This document shows, piece after piece, positions 43,825 to 52,975 of a stretch of DNA of 54,636 nt. The notes under the pieces were generated by a model. The model was not told the DNA's origin. It ran no database searches and saw only the letters and a list, made by a program, of their open reading frames with translations. Each line of letters opens with the position of its first letter. Within the stretch, counting starts at the first letter, position 1. The position numbers and the translations under genes were made by a program. The stretch is from Lysobacterales bacterium (GTDB lineage: Bacteria > Pseudomonadota > Gammaproteobacteria > Xanthomonadales > SZUA-36), in assembly GCA_021648045.1 (NCBI GenBank), contig JAKITM010000006.1, positions 1-54,636 of the forward strand. The letters are read 5' to 3'.

Positions 43825-44319
43825 ATGAGTATAAAAATTGGGGATAAACTGCCGCCCGGACATTTTTTACAAATGTCTGATTCAGACCCAAGCATGGTAG
43901 AAATAGACGCTTACTTTGCTAATCGTAAAGTTTTATTATTTTCAGTACCAGGTGCATTTACACCTACCTGTTCAAACAGCCACCTTCCCGGATTTATCAA
44001 TAAACTCGAAGAATTTAATCAATTGAATATCGATGCAATTGCCTGCACCGCAGTCAATGATAGCTTTGTTATGCATGCTTGGGGGAAATCCGCCGGTGCT
44101 GATAATATCGATATGCTAGCGGATGGTAATGGGGAATTTGTACGTTCCATCGGCCTGGAAATGGATGCTAGTGCATTTGAGATGGGCCAACGCGGTAAAC
44201 GTTTTGCATTTATAGCTGACAACGGTATCCTCACTCATCTATTTGTCGAGGCTACCGGTGAATTTCAAGTCTCATCAGCCGAGCATATACTTACAGTTCT
44301 ACAGCAAGAATCCTGCTAA
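43825..44319 (+). CDS. Peroxiredoxin (Prx5-like)
   Basis: A 164-residue thiol peroxidase. The peroxidatic Cys is Cys49 in PGAFTPTCSNSHLPGF, the Prx5 (AhpE/TSA-like 1-Cys or atypical 2-Cys) motif. Thr46 preceding by three residues is the conserved active-site Thr. The start at 43825 is 15 bp after the response-regulator stop; the open frame continues back into that gene to 43717, which is a shadow. It would reduce H2O2 and organic peroxides in the cytoplasm with a glutathione or glutaredoxin partner. The C-terminal Cys164 (last residue) could be the resolving Cys; untested. Confidence 0.93.
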   Translation: MSIKIGDKLPPGHFLQMSDSDPSMVEIDAYFANRKVLLFSVPGAFTPTCSNSHLPGFINKLEEFNQLNIDAIACTAVNDSFVMHAWGKSAGADNIDMLADGNGEFVRSIGLEMDASAFEMGQRGKRFAFIADNGILTHLFVEATGEFQVSSAEHILTVLQQESC

Positions 44320-44350
44320 AACCCTGCTAAAACCTCAAACTGAAGAATTA

Positions 44351-44376
44351 AAAAAGCCCGGCAAGCCGGGCTTTTT
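44351..44376. terminator. Bidirectional intrinsic terminator
   Basis: AAAAAGCCCGGC-AA-GCCGGGCTTTTT is a perfect inverted repeat with a GC-rich stem flanked by A- and T-runs, so it works from both strands. It sits between the convergent peroxiredoxin gene and gyrA, ending both transcripts. Confidence 0.93.
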
Positions 44377-44394
44377 CATTTACTGAGCCAGCAT

Positions 44395-47019
44395 TTATTC
44401 GCTTGCTGAGTCTTCTTGAGCATCAGTAGGTTCGGGCTGAGCTTCAGCCTCTGAATCTGAAACCTCAGAATCTGATAGCTCATCATCTTCCGACAGCATC
44501 GATTCAATTCTCGCCAAACCAACAAGTTTTTCCGACTCACCTACTTTAATCAATGTAACACCCTGGGTGTTTCTGCCAAGTGTTGAAATCCCCTCAACAC
44601 CGGTTCTTACCAGTGTACCGTTGTCAGAGATCAGCATGATATCATCTTCATCCAATACCAGTTGAGCACCGACCAAATGGCCATTGCGTGCAGATGTCTT
44701 GATTCCAATAACACCCATTCCACCACGGCCCTGCACAGAGAACTCTTCCAGCCTGGTGCGCTTGCCAAAGCCGCGCTCGGTTGCGGTAAGCACATCACCT
44801 TCGGTAGCCACCAACATAGAGACCACTTTTTCGCCCGGTTTAAGCTTGATACCACGAACACCGCGGGTTTGACGACCCATTGGGCGGGCATCGGTTTCAT
44901 TAAAGCGGATACATTTGCCGGAACTTGAGAACAGCATAATGTCTTGGTTGCCATCGGTTAAGGCAACCCCGATTAATGTATCGTCATCTGGTAGTTCAAT
45001 CGCCCAAATACCATTGGCCCTGGGACGCGAATACGCAGGCAAGATGGTTTTCTTAACACTACCATTGGCGGTAGCAAAAAAGACAAACAAATCTTCAGAA
45101 AATTCACGCACGGGTAAAATAGCATTGACCCGCTCGCCTTTTTCTAATGGCAGCAGATTCACTATCGGCTTACCTCGGCTTATATGACTGGCCTGAGGAA
45201 TTTGGTAAACCTTCATCCAATGCACCTTACCCCGTGAAGTAAAGCAGAGCATGGTGTCGTGGGTGTTTGCCACCCACAATTGTTCGATAAAGTCTTGTTC
45301 TTTCATCTTGGTAGCAGACTTACCTTTACCACCGCGCCGTTGGGACTGATAACGATCAAGAGTTTGAGATTTCACATAACCTGCATGTGATAATGTCACC
45401 ACCACATCTTCTTCGACGATAAGATCTTCAAGGCTTAAATTTAGCCGTGTTTGCAGAATTTCTGAACGGCGCTCATCACCGTATAACTCACGAATGGCTT
45501 CGAGCTCTTCGCGAATCACTTCCATTAAGCGCTCTGGGTCCTGCAGAATATTGAGCAGTTCACGCACTGTTTGTAGTATTTGCTCGTATTCTTCAGTGAG
45601 CTTGTCCTGTTCCAAACCGGTTAAACGGTGTAAGCGCAGATCGAGAATAGCTTGTGCCTGCTCAGTAGTTAACAGATAGCCGGTTTTATGCAAACCATAT
45701 TGCGCATCCAGATCCTCAGGGCGGGAAAGATCTGCACCTGCCTGCCCGAGCAGGGCTTTAACCAATCCAGCCTCCCAATGCTTGGCCTGCAGGCGTTCCT
45801 TAGCTTCGGCGGGATTAGCTGAAGTTTTAACCAATTCTATAACTTCATCAAGGTTTGCCAAAGCAATCGTCAAACCCTCAAGGGTATGTGCGCGATTGCG
45901 GGCTTTGCGTAGCTCAAACAATGTACGCCGGGTAACAACCTCGCGCCGGTGGCGAATAAATGCGCTCAGAATCTGCTTAAGATTTAGAAGTTTTGGTTGG
46001 CCATTGATCAAAGCCACCATATTAATGCCAAAGACATTCTGCATGGCTGTGTGCTGGTAAAGGTTATTGAGTATGACTTCAGCAACTTCACCGCGTTTAA
46101 GGCCAATCACCATGCGCATTCCGTCTTTATCGGACTCATCACGCAAGACATTAATGCCTTCCAGGCGTTTTTCCTTAACCAGATCGGCGATTTTTTCCAA
46201 CAGCCGGGCTTTGTTTACCTGATAGGGTAATTCAGTGACGATAATATACTGCTTACCCGAAGATTCATCGGTTTCGATATGCGAACGGGCGCGCATATAG
46301 ATACGGCCTTTACCCGTCTTATACGCCTCGACAATCCCGCTGGCACCATTGATAAACCCTGCAGTGGGGAAATCTGGCCCAGGCAGCGTTTGCATTAACT
46401 CATCAATACTTAATTCTGGATTATGAATCAAGGCGATGGTGGTATCGATAACTTCGACAATATTATGCGGTGGTATATTGGTTGCCATACCTACAGCAAT
46501 ACCGGAAGAACCATTGATCAGTAAAGTTGGAACCCGGGTGGGTAGAACTGAAGGTTCGTATTCGGACTCATCATAATTGGGGGTGAAGTCTACGGTATCT
46601 TTATCTAGATCGGCCAGTAACTCATGTGCGAGCCGGGTCATTCGAACCTCGGTATAACGCATGGCGGCTGCCGAGTCGCCATCTACCGAACCAAAATTAC
46701 CCTGACCATCTACCAGCATATAACGCATCGCAAAAGGCTGCGCCATGCGAACGATGGTGTCATAAACCGCAGTATCGCCATGCGGATGGTACTTACCGAT
46801 GACATCACCTACGACACGGGCGGATTTTTTATACGCCTTATTCCAGTCATTTCCGAGCACGCGCATGGCAAAAAGCACGCGTCTGTGAACCGGTTTCAGA
46901 CCATCTCGAACATCAGGTAAAGCCCGCCCTACAATTACGCTCATGGCGTAATCGAGGTAGGATTGTTTCATTTCATCTTCGAGACTAACTTGTAGGATTT
47001 CTTTGGCCATTTCTGCCAT
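44395..47019 (-). CDS. gyrA: DNA gyrase subunit A
   Basis: An 874-residue type II topoisomerase subunit. The DNA-cleavage Tyr is Tyr122 (AAAMRYTE), with winged-helix text GLKPVHRRVLFAM and GKYHPHGDTAVYDTI. The quinolone-resistance positions read Thr83 and Asp87; Thr83 is the wild-type state in Pseudomonas, Ser in E. coli. The C-terminal six-blade beta-pinwheel starts after about residue 530, with the GyrA-box QRRGGKGK; the extreme C-terminus is acidic (SEDDELSDSEVSDSEAEA). It is the only gene of its operon visible; GyrB is elsewhere. It is preceded by a 600-bp gene-poor region that must contain its promoter. Confidence 0.97.
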   Translation of the reverse strand: MAEMAKEILQVSLEDEMKQSYLDYAMSVIVGRALPDVRDGLKPVHRRVLFAMRVLGNDWNKAYKKSARVVGDVIGKYHPHGDTAVYDTIVRMAQPFAMRYMLVDGQGNFGSVDGDSAAAMRYTEVRMTRLAHELLADLDKDTVDFTPNYDESEYEPSVLPTRVPTLLINGSSGIAVGMATNIPPHNIVEVIDTTIALIHNPELSIDELMQTLPGPDFPTAGFINGASGIVEAYKTGKGRIYMRARSHIETDESSGKQYIIVTELPYQVNKARLLEKIADLVKEKRLEGINVLRDESDKDGMRMVIGLKRGEVAEVILNNLYQHTAMQNVFGINMVALINGQPKLLNLKQILSAFIRHRREVVTRRTLFELRKARNRAHTLEGLTIALANLDEVIELVKTSANPAEAKERLQAKHWEAGLVKALLGQAGADLSRPEDLDAQYGLHKTGYLLTTEQAQAILDLRLHRLTGLEQDKLTEEYEQILQTVRELLNILQDPERLMEVIREELEAIRELYGDERRSEILQTRLNLSLEDLIVEEDVVVTLSHAGYVKSQTLDRYQSQRRGGKGKSATKMKEQDFIEQLWVANTHDTMLCFTSRGKVHWMKVYQIPQASHISRGKPIVNLLPLEKGERVNAILPVREFSEDLFVFFATANGSVKKTILPAYSRPRANGIWAIELPDDDTLIGVALTDGNQDIMLFSSSGKCIRFNETDARPMGRQTRGVRGIKLKPGEKVVSMLVATEGDVLTATERGFGKRTRLEEFSVQGRGGMGVIGIKTSARNGHLVGAQLVLDEDDIMLISDNGTLVRTGVEGISTLGRNTQGVTLIKVGESEKLVGLARIESMLSEDDELSDSEVSDSEAEAQPEPTDAQEDSASE

Positions 47020-47624
47020 AGTGATAGAATCTCTCTAAGTACGCCCTATCTTATTGTTATTTATTATTTTATTAACATATAAAACGAGCTTTTCGCAAGC
47101 TTATTTAAGGCCCGCAGGGAAGTCAGTAATTATACCAGAAACCGCCTGATTTTACTGCATTAAATAGCTGCAGCCGACCCCTGTTTGATGTGCTCAAATA
47201 GGTTTCAAAACGGCGCTTAAGAGACAAGAAATAATTCACTGATAGCGTCTTTAGTCGGTTGCTCCAACACACCCCGCTCTGTCACCAATACATTTAGCAA
47301 CGCCAGTCGCAGACGGCACCACGAACCACTAGGTCTGTGATCGCCTGAGCTACCGCTGGCGCGGAATTTAGGCATAGCTATTGTGTGTATCCTGTAATAG
47401 TCGTTGATCCAGCAACAGCAACTCATTCTTCTGCCACTTTATGGGGCGAACCTTATCAATTGCTGTGCACCGGCTAACTCCTGCTAATCACTCCAGTCTC
47501 CAGTATCTTAAACTCCCCTCCTGGAAAGTCTATATCTGGGGATTGGGGTAAATTTAAGAAATTCCCTGCTAAATTCGGTATCATTAGGCTCTAAACTTAC
47601 TATAACTATAAAGGACCAATCGCT
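47020..47624. other. Gene-poor spacer upstream of gyrA and the cyclophilin gene
   Basis: This 605-bp spacer separates the divergent gyrA and cyclophilin genes. It contains a 69-codon minus-strand ORF at 47217-47426 (ending DAISELFLVS) that I cannot assign; its codon pattern reads partly protein-like but it has no visible RBS, so it may be a decayed gene. No tRNA or rRNA was recognised. The likely promoter of the cyclophilin gene lies near ACTATAACTATAAAGGACC just before 47625. Confidence 0.5.
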
Positions 47625-48182
47625 ATGAGAACTGGTTTAATTACCCTGTTATTTCTGCTCCTGAGCAGCACTGTATATTCATCAGCACAGCCCACCGTGT
47701 TACTACAGACCAGCAAAGGTGACATCACCATTGAGCTGAATGCAGAAAAAGCGCCTATTTCCACCCAAAACTTTATCAATTATGTCAACTCCGGCTTCTA
47801 CACAGATACCATTTTCCATCGGGTAATCTCACACTTCATGATCCAGGGTGGCGGGTTTAACACCGACATGTCTAAAAAGGAAACTAATCCTCCGATCAAA
47901 AATGAAGCCGAAAATGGACTCAAAAACTTGCGTGGCAGTATTGCCATGGCGCGCACCAACATCTCTGACTCGGCGACTGCACAATTCTTCATCAATGTTC
48001 AGGATAATCGCTCACTCGATAAAAGCCCTATAAATGACGGCTACGCCGTATTTGGCAAAGTAATTGAAGGTATGGATGTTGTCGATGATATCCGCTTCGT
48101 AGAAACTGGTGTGGCTAAAGACATGACTGATGTACCAATTGAGACCGTGATCATAATTTCCGCCAAAATGTTGACGGAATAA
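47625..48182 (+). CDS. Periplasmic peptidyl-prolyl cis-trans isomerase (cyclophilin)
   Basis: A 185-residue cyclophilin with a signal peptide (hydrophobic 7-17, cleavage near YSSAQ), so it acts in the periplasm like PpiA, speeding proline isomerisation of exported proteins. Core motifs are IFHRVISHFMIQGGG, with the catalytic Arg, MARTNISDSATAQFFINV and YAVFGKVIEGMDVVDDI. The RBS AAGGA lies 8-9 nt before the ATG. It is followed by lpxH 18 bp downstream and both are probably co-transcribed, an order seen in many gammaproteobacteria. Exact ortholog (ppiA or ppiB with a signal) is not claimed. Confidence 0.93.
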   Translation: MRTGLITLLFLLLSSTVYSSAQPTVLLQTSKGDITIELNAEKAPISTQNFINYVNSGFYTDTIFHRVISHFMIQGGGFNTDMSKKETNPPIKNEAENGLKNLRGSIAMARTNISDSATAQFFINVQDNRSLDKSPINDGYAVFGKVIEGMDVVDDIRFVETGVAKDMTDVPIETVIIISAKMLTE

Positions 48183-48200
48183 ACACAGGATACCTGTTTG

Positions 48201-48932
48201 ATGCTGCAAAACGGTAAAACATTTTTTATCTCTGATACACACCTGGATGATAAACACCCGGAAGTCACTAGCTTGTTTTTGAACACGCTGGAAACCCGTG
48301 TTCAGGGCGCCGATGCCCTTTATCTACTAGGTGATATTTTCGAGTACTGGATAGGTGATGATGCGATTGGCGAAACCGCCAGCGAAGTTGCCCGCATATG
48401 TACCCGCTTATCAGATCAGGGCATGCGGATTTATTTTCAACATGGTAATCGGGATTTCCTGCTGGGTGAAACCTATGCCAAACACGCAAACTGGGAATTG
48501 ATTCCCGACCCGCTTGAAATTGATCTTTATGGGCGGCAGGTTTTGCTGATGCACGGCGATAGCCTGTGTACAGATGACTCCGCCTACCAGGCTTTTCGTA
48601 CCCAGGTACGCAATCCGGTATGGCAGAAAACCTTCCTTTCACATACTATCGCCGAACGCATTAACATGGCGCAGCAAGCCCGTAGCGAGAGCATGCAACA
48701 CACAGCCAACGCCGATAATAGCATTATGGATGTCAACAATAATGCCGTAATTAACGCCTTCCGCGAGCACCAGTCAAAAACCCTGATTCACGGCCACACC
48801 CATCGCCCCGCCGTGCATGATCTGGCTATAGCTGGCAAACCCTACAAACGGATGGTGCTTGGCGATTGGCATCAAAACGGGTGGTTAATTGAAGCCGACA
48901 AAAATAGCATTGAGTTGGTTAAAATCTCTTAA
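48201..48932 (+). CDS. lpxH: UDP-2,3-diacylglucosamine diphosphatase
   Basis: A 243-residue calcineurin-like phosphoesterase, the fourth step of lipid A synthesis, hydrolysing UDP-2,3-diacylglucosamine to lipid X. Metal-binding blocks are ISDTHLDD, LGDIFEYWIGDD, QHGNRDFLLG, LMHGDSLCTDD and IHGHTHRPAVH. The start is set at the ATG (48201); the TTG codon just before is in frame but less likely. AGGA lies about 11 nt upstream. Presence of this soluble/peripheral enzyme marks the host as a Gram-negative with LPS. It ends just before a palindromic repeat and converges on the DUF455 gene. Confidence 0.95.
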   Translation: MLQNGKTFFISDTHLDDKHPEVTSLFLNTLETRVQGADALYLLGDIFEYWIGDDAIGETASEVARICTRLSDQGMRIYFQHGNRDFLLGETYAKHANWELIPDPLEIDLYGRQVLLMHGDSLCTDDSAYQAFRTQVRNPVWQKTFLSHTIAERINMAQQARSESMQHTANADNSIMDVNNNAVINAFREHQSKTLIHGHTHRPAVHDLAIAGKPYKRMVLGDWHQNGWLIEADKNSIELVKIS

Positions 48933-48952
48933 GCCGAGCATTGCGGGTTTTG

Positions 48953-48977
48953 GTAGGGTGGGCATTCATGCCCACGC
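48953..48977. repeat. Palindromic intergenic repeat, copy 4
   Basis: GTAGGGTGGGCATTCATGCCCACGC carries the GTGGGCAT/ATGCCCAC core (48958-48975), differing from the other copies in the centre (TC instead of TT or AA). It lies between the convergent lpxH and DUF455 stops. Lack of a T-tract speaks against a terminator. Confidence 0.8.
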
Positions 48978-48990
48978 ATAAGGCTGGGGA

Positions 48991-49794
48991 TTAATTCGCT
49001 TCAGCCTGACGAATGAGATGTTCAAGCTCTGCAACTGAAAAGCCTGCCTCTAGCCTCGCTGATTGGTTGAAAGGACCTTTTAAGATGCCATAATATTCTG
49101 CCAAGAGCTGCCGAAACACTTGTTCATAATCAAGCCCACGCTGTTGACAACACCAGCGAAACCAATCTGAACCAATAGCTACATGGCGGACCTCCTCCGC
49201 CAATATGACCTGTAATATTTCGACTGTTTGTGAATCACCTACGGCTTCTAATCGGGTGATCATGGCAGGCGTTACATCAAGACCACGCGCTTCCAGCACC
49301 CGGGGCACGAGCGCCATTCTAATCATCGGGTCAGCTGCGGTTTTAACGGCCATTTCCCAAAGGCCATTATGCGCGGAGAAATCGCCATATTGATGGCCCA
49401 TCGTTTCAAGCCGTTGTTGCAACATGCGAAAATGACGAACCTCATCCCAGGCTACCGAAAGCCAATCAGTATAATACTTGGCAGGAAAATCACGAAAGCG
49501 ATAGGCCGCATCAAGTGCCAGATTAATTGCATTAAATTCGATATGCGCAATAGCATGCACAAGACTGGCGCGCCCGAGCTCGCTACCCAATCGTCGTCGG
49601 GGGACTTTTGCCGGGTGAACCAATAACGGCAACGCCGGCCGCCCAGCTTCTGCTATTGCCTGTACAGGATCGCCGCTCAATTCAATTTGTTGCACTGAAA
49701 CCTCGGCCCAAAGGCTGGCTACCATACTGCACTTGTCTTCCACTTGCGCAACTGCAATACAGTCCCGCAAGCGGTCATAAAAAGCCGTTAGCAT
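48991..49794 (-). CDS. DUF455 ferritin-like protein
   Basis: A 267-residue all-helical protein of the DUF455 family. Paired metal-binding motifs characteristic of ferritin-like di-iron proteins are seen: HAIAHIEFNAINLALDA, WDEVRHFRML and LAEEVRHVAIG, with Glu and His in E..H spacing. A related fold is that of the MiaE tRNA hydroxylase, but DUF455 has no settled function. The protein starts directly (MLTAFYDRL) without a signal, so it is cytoplasmic. It is transcribed towards lpxH and is divergent from the TonB-like gene. Confidence 0.88.
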   Translation of the reverse strand: MLTAFYDRLRDCIAVAQVEDKCSMVASLWAEVSVQQIELSGDPVQAIAEAGRPALPLLVHPAKVPRRRLGSELGRASLVHAIAHIEFNAINLALDAAYRFRDFPAKYYTDWLSVAWDEVRHFRMLQQRLETMGHQYGDFSAHNGLWEMAVKTAADPMIRMALVPRVLEARGLDVTPAMITRLEAVGDSQTVEILQVILAEEVRHVAIGSDWFRWCCQQRGLDYEQVFRQLLAEYYGILKGPFNQSARLEAGFSVAELEHLIRQAEAN

Positions 49795-49968
49795 ATTTGC
49801 ATGCTGCTGACATTTATATTTTTATAAGCCATGCTATTCCTTAGTATTTCCCATGCTCAAATTCAAGTGCATGGCCTCGCCAATAAGTTTATCTTATTTA
49901 TTAAATTAATATTGATTTAACCTGACATTTGCGATAATCCCCACAGACGCGAATAAAGATAAAACCTA

Positions 49969-50661
49969 ATGCCGCAAACCAATAAATTCAAACATAGGAA
50001 ACTAACAGAAATATATAAGTTTCCGCTGCTATTTGCGCTGCTAATCCATTTTGTTTTTATTGTTATGTTGGCTAGGCTCACACCAAGTGTGCAAAGCACA
50101 GCTGTAGAAAAGCCAGCTTTAACTTTATTGTCTGTCAGCCTGCAACCGGCACCGCTTGAAACAATCAAACCCGAAGAGCCTAAACCTAAACCTAAGCCCG
50201 AACCTATAGTTGTTGTTGAAACCCTCGAAGAACCGCCACCACCGAAGGAGCGCGAGATAGCACAAGCAGCAATACCAACTAGCGCTGAAGAGGAAGATAA
50301 GCCCATAGATCATGATCAACAAAACGCTAGTCTGGCAGTATCCTCCGATTATCTGCACAGTCAGTTAATTCAACAACTGCAAGAAAATAGAAAGCTTACA
50401 AAATCTGCAAGACTGGGGGAATTCAACAGTCAAAAATTACCGGAAAACTGGACCCGCAAAGCTGTTAGCTATACACCGACTATGTTTAGAGCAGCCCAGT
50501 TACCGATCAAGGCTATAGTTTTGGATCAGTGGAAGAGCTCAGATGGCGTAATGCAGAATAGAATTAAACTTCCAAATGGCAATATTGTCTGTGGAAGTCG
50601 AGCCGTGGAAGACCCCTTTGATATATTTTCTATGCCAATCTGGATGTATCGCTCGTGTTAG
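49969..50661 (+). CDS. TonB-like membrane-anchored Pro-rich protein of unknown function
   Basis: A 230-residue protein. An N-terminal basic stretch leads into one TM helix (about 18-37), then a Pro/Lys/Glu-rich segment (EEPKPKPKPEPIVVVETLEEPPPPKE) as in TonB and TolA-type periplasm-spanning proteins. The C-terminal 110 residues (SDYLHSQLIQQLQENRKL, then NWTRKAVSYTPTMFRAAQLP and PNGNIVCGSRAVEDPF) do not match the TonB C-terminal fold I know; they include two Cys residues (PNGNIVCG and the final Cys). No ExbB/ExbD genes are adjacent. It starts about 175 bp from DUF455 and is 9 bp upstream of the MscS gene. Confidence 0.7.
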   Translation: MPQTNKFKHRKLTEIYKFPLLFALLIHFVFIVMLARLTPSVQSTAVEKPALTLLSVSLQPAPLETIKPEEPKPKPKPEPIVVVETLEEPPPPKEREIAQAAIPTSAEEEDKPIDHDQQNASLAVSSDYLHSQLIQQLQENRKLTKSARLGEFNSQKLPENWTRKAVSYTPTMFRAAQLPIKAIVLDQWKSSDGVMQNRIKLPNGNIVCGSRAVEDPFDIFSMPIWMYRSC

Positions 50662-50670
50662 CATAATCGC

Positions 50671-51804
50671 ATGCTTGAACATATTCTTAATCTGCTCGGC
50701 AGCTTTAGCCTGCTGGATGTCTTCGTCATTGGCCTTAATATTGCGCTGTTTCTATTCTCCGGCATTTTATTAAATCGCATTCAGGGTGCCGCTGCAAGCC
50801 GCAAACGCCCACGGATGCTGACCATGCGTAGCCTCTCATTCATGCTGCTGATTATGTACCTTATTGCCTTTATTCCTGGGGTTACATTCGGGCTGAAAGA
50901 CTGCCAGGCTGATAATTGCAATCCACAAATCATCAAGCAATTAACTGAGACCGGAGCAACCCTAATTATCAGCTATATTTTAATGCTGCTGACACATCTG
51001 CTGGTTATTAAAAGATTTGGTCGGGAACGAGAAGTTCAGGGCGAGTTAATTCATTATGAAACTTATCAAAGCCGACTGGTATCGATTGTTGTACTGGTCA
51101 CCGTAATTGCTTTTTTGCTGCTCACCACCCTTACAATCTGGGGATTGGAGGGATGGCTACGACAGACTAGTGTGCTGGGAGGTCTGGCAGTGCTGATCTT
51201 TTTTACCAAAGACCTGTGGCTACCGGATAACATTAACGGTTTAATTTTGCTGTATAAAACCGATGTGGTACCCGGTAGTGTTGTCCGGGTAAGAAAGCTC
51301 GACCTGCTGGCAATTACCCTCAGAACCTCATTAATCGAAACTGCTTTTCGTGACTTGGTGCATGGGCAACGCATTATCATTCCCAATTCAATGTTCCGTA
51401 ATCAAGTCATAGAAGTCATCAATCATGACGACACGATCAAGGATTTTGTTGAATTTAATATTGGCTATGGTTCTGAAATGGAAAACATCAAAGCCTTTCT
51501 TACTCAAGTACACAAGCAAGCCTGTGAAATAGAATCCGGCATTGACCCAGAATCGGATGCTAGAATCAATGTAGTTACCACAGGCGATCATGCAGTAACC
51601 TGGCGCCTCACTTACTCACTCACCAATCCCTACCGCTTGCGTAAAGCTCAGATGGCTATTTCTGAAACTGCACTCGCTTGCTCAGCAGATTTTGGCATTG
51701 GGTTGAATACGCCGGTAACTCATCGCATCCTCGATGCCAACCTGCACCCACCTGAATTGGTCAAAGCCACCCTCGCTAATGTCGTACATAACTCAGATAA
51801 ATGA
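50671..51804 (+). CDS. MscS-family mechanosensitive channel (compact form)
   Basis: A 377-residue membrane protein with about five TM helices and an MscS beta domain: the region LLYKTDVVPGSVVRVRKLDLLAIT...TAFRDLVHGQRIIIPNSMFRN is the standard DxxxPGDxVEIxxxxGxVxxIxxRxTxIRTxDG-type motif in altered form. The pore helix is less Gly/Ala-rich than in MscS. It is shorter and distinct from the 549-residue channel at 6.7 kb, so the two are unlikely to be recent duplicates. The start follows the TonB-like gene stop by 9 bp. Confidence 0.82.
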   Translation: MLEHILNLLGSFSLLDVFVIGLNIALFLFSGILLNRIQGAAASRKRPRMLTMRSLSFMLLIMYLIAFIPGVTFGLKDCQADNCNPQIIKQLTETGATLIISYILMLLTHLLVIKRFGREREVQGELIHYETYQSRLVSIVVLVTVIAFLLLTTLTIWGLEGWLRQTSVLGGLAVLIFFTKDLWLPDNINGLILLYKTDVVPGSVVRVRKLDLLAITLRTSLIETAFRDLVHGQRIIIPNSMFRNQVIEVINHDDTIKDFVEFNIGYGSEMENIKAFLTQVHKQACEIESGIDPESDARINVVTTGDHAVTWRLTYSLTNPYRLRKAQMAISETALACSADFGIGLNTPVTHRILDANLHPPELVKATLANVVHNSDK

Positions 51805-51960
51805 CTACTTTCTGGTCAAATTAACCACCTATTAAACAAGCTACAGCGGAAATAGTCGCCTAATGCCCACTACTATTGCTTATCTAGCACATATCTTTTA
51901 TGGCACGATATTCGCATATAGTTACCTATAAACTTCATTAATAAGTATCGGGAGAACAAT

Positions 51961-52191
51961 ATGAACGGACAAGGATCTGCTGGAAATGTTATTGCCGCAC
52001 TGGCTAGCTTTTTTATCCCCGGTCTCGGGCAATTAATTCAAGGTAGTTGGTTCAAAGCCATTATGTTTTTCCTATTGACGGCATTTTTCTGGCTGATTCT
52101 GATGGGTTGGGTATTCCACCTCTGGGCAATCATTGATGCCGCGCTTTATAGCGCTCCTGAGGCTCGGAGATCGCGTAATTACAGCTACTGA
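51961..52191 (+). CDS. TM2-domain-like small membrane protein
   Basis: A 76-residue protein with two TM helices: LASFFIPGLGQLIQGSWFKA and MFFLLTAFFWLILMGWVFHLWAI, joined to IIDAALYS. The pattern PGLGQ..G.. then W...DA is that of TM2-type proteins, whose role is generally unknown. A GGGAGAA Shine-Dalgarno precedes the ATG by 7-8 nt. It is isolated in a spacer between the MscS gene and the MAPEG gene. Confidence 0.75.
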   Translation: MNGQGSAGNVIAALASFFIPGLGQLIQGSWFKAIMFFLLTAFFWLILMGWVFHLWAIIDAALYSAPEARRSRNYSY

Positions 52192-52488
52192 CTGACAGTG
52201 GCTGATTGATTCTGGTAGGATAAGCTTCATCGTTTTAAATTCTTACAGAGGCTTGTTCAAATCAGTTTCAAATTTTTTGTTGAGAGCACTCCACTTTCCA
52301 TGGAAAATGATTGTTGTCGCCTGGACTGGACTGGAATTAGCCAGTATTTAATTTTTACGAACCCATAGGCACGCTGACAAAAAGCCAATAAACAACATAC
52401 CATCCTGATGGCAGGAATATACACTCGTTCGGTGCTGATGAAGTTTCGATAAACCCTAAAAAAACCTTGAAAAACCTCAGGAATCACT
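52192..52488. other. Gene-free spacer upstream of the MAPEG gene
   Basis: No credible gene in this 297-bp spacer. A 12-bp palindrome TTTCCATGGAAA (52295-52306) and a short GGACT tandem are the only structured features; a minus-strand ORF of 76 codons (52257-52487) has no protein-like composition. An AAAAACCTCAGGA sequence just before 52489 supplies the RBS for the MAPEG gene. Confidence 0.5.
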
Positions 52489-52914
52489 ATGTATTATGAA
52501 CCGCTTCTAATCCCCCTCCTGCTACAGGCCGGTTTAATTCTGCTGGTCTGGCTGGCCATGTATGCAACCCGCCTAACTGAAATGAAACGCAAGGACATCG
52601 ACCCGCAAGACTTTGCCGACACTGCAACCAAGAATGAACTACTGAAAGGTGTTGCCGCAGCATCCGATAATTTTAAAAATCAGTTTGAACTACCCATGCT
52701 GTTTTTCATTGCCATACTAACTGCACTAATACTTGTGATTCATAGTCCATTATTAAATTCACTAGCAATGGCATTCGTGCTTCTGCGGATGGTGCATAGC
52801 TTTGTACATATCACTTATAACAAGATAATGCATCGCTTTGCAGCATACGCCCTTAGCTCATTGGCGCTGATTGGTATGTGGGTGGTGATTGCCACCAATG
52901 TGATTACGCGATAG
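52489..52914 (+). CDS. MAPEG family membrane protein
   Basis: A 141-residue four-TM protein with the MAPEG pattern: an N-terminal helix (LIPLLLQAGLILLVWLAMYATRL), the loop NQFELPMLFFIAILTALIL, in which Glu and Arg-near residues bind glutathione in eukaryotic members, and RMVHSFVHITYNKIMHRF. Bacterial members are of unknown substrate; eukaryotic members make leukotrienes and prostaglandin E or conjugate glutathione. It is monocistronic and convergent with ung. Confidence 0.85.
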   Translation: MYYEPLLIPLLLQAGLILLVWLAMYATRLTEMKRKDIDPQDFADTATKNELLKGVAAASDNFKNQFELPMLFFIAILTALILVIHSPLLNSLAMAFVLLRMVHSFVHITYNKIMHRFAAYALSSLALIGMWVVIATNVITR

Positions 52915-52975
52915 TAAATATCAGTAGATGCGGTTATACCCAAATCAGCAAGCAAGCTCAGTTCCCGCTGCAACT

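Noticed and set aside
47020..47624. tRNA gene in the gyrA spacer
   Set aside because: I found no cloverleaf-like arms or conserved T-loop sequence in either strand by eye.
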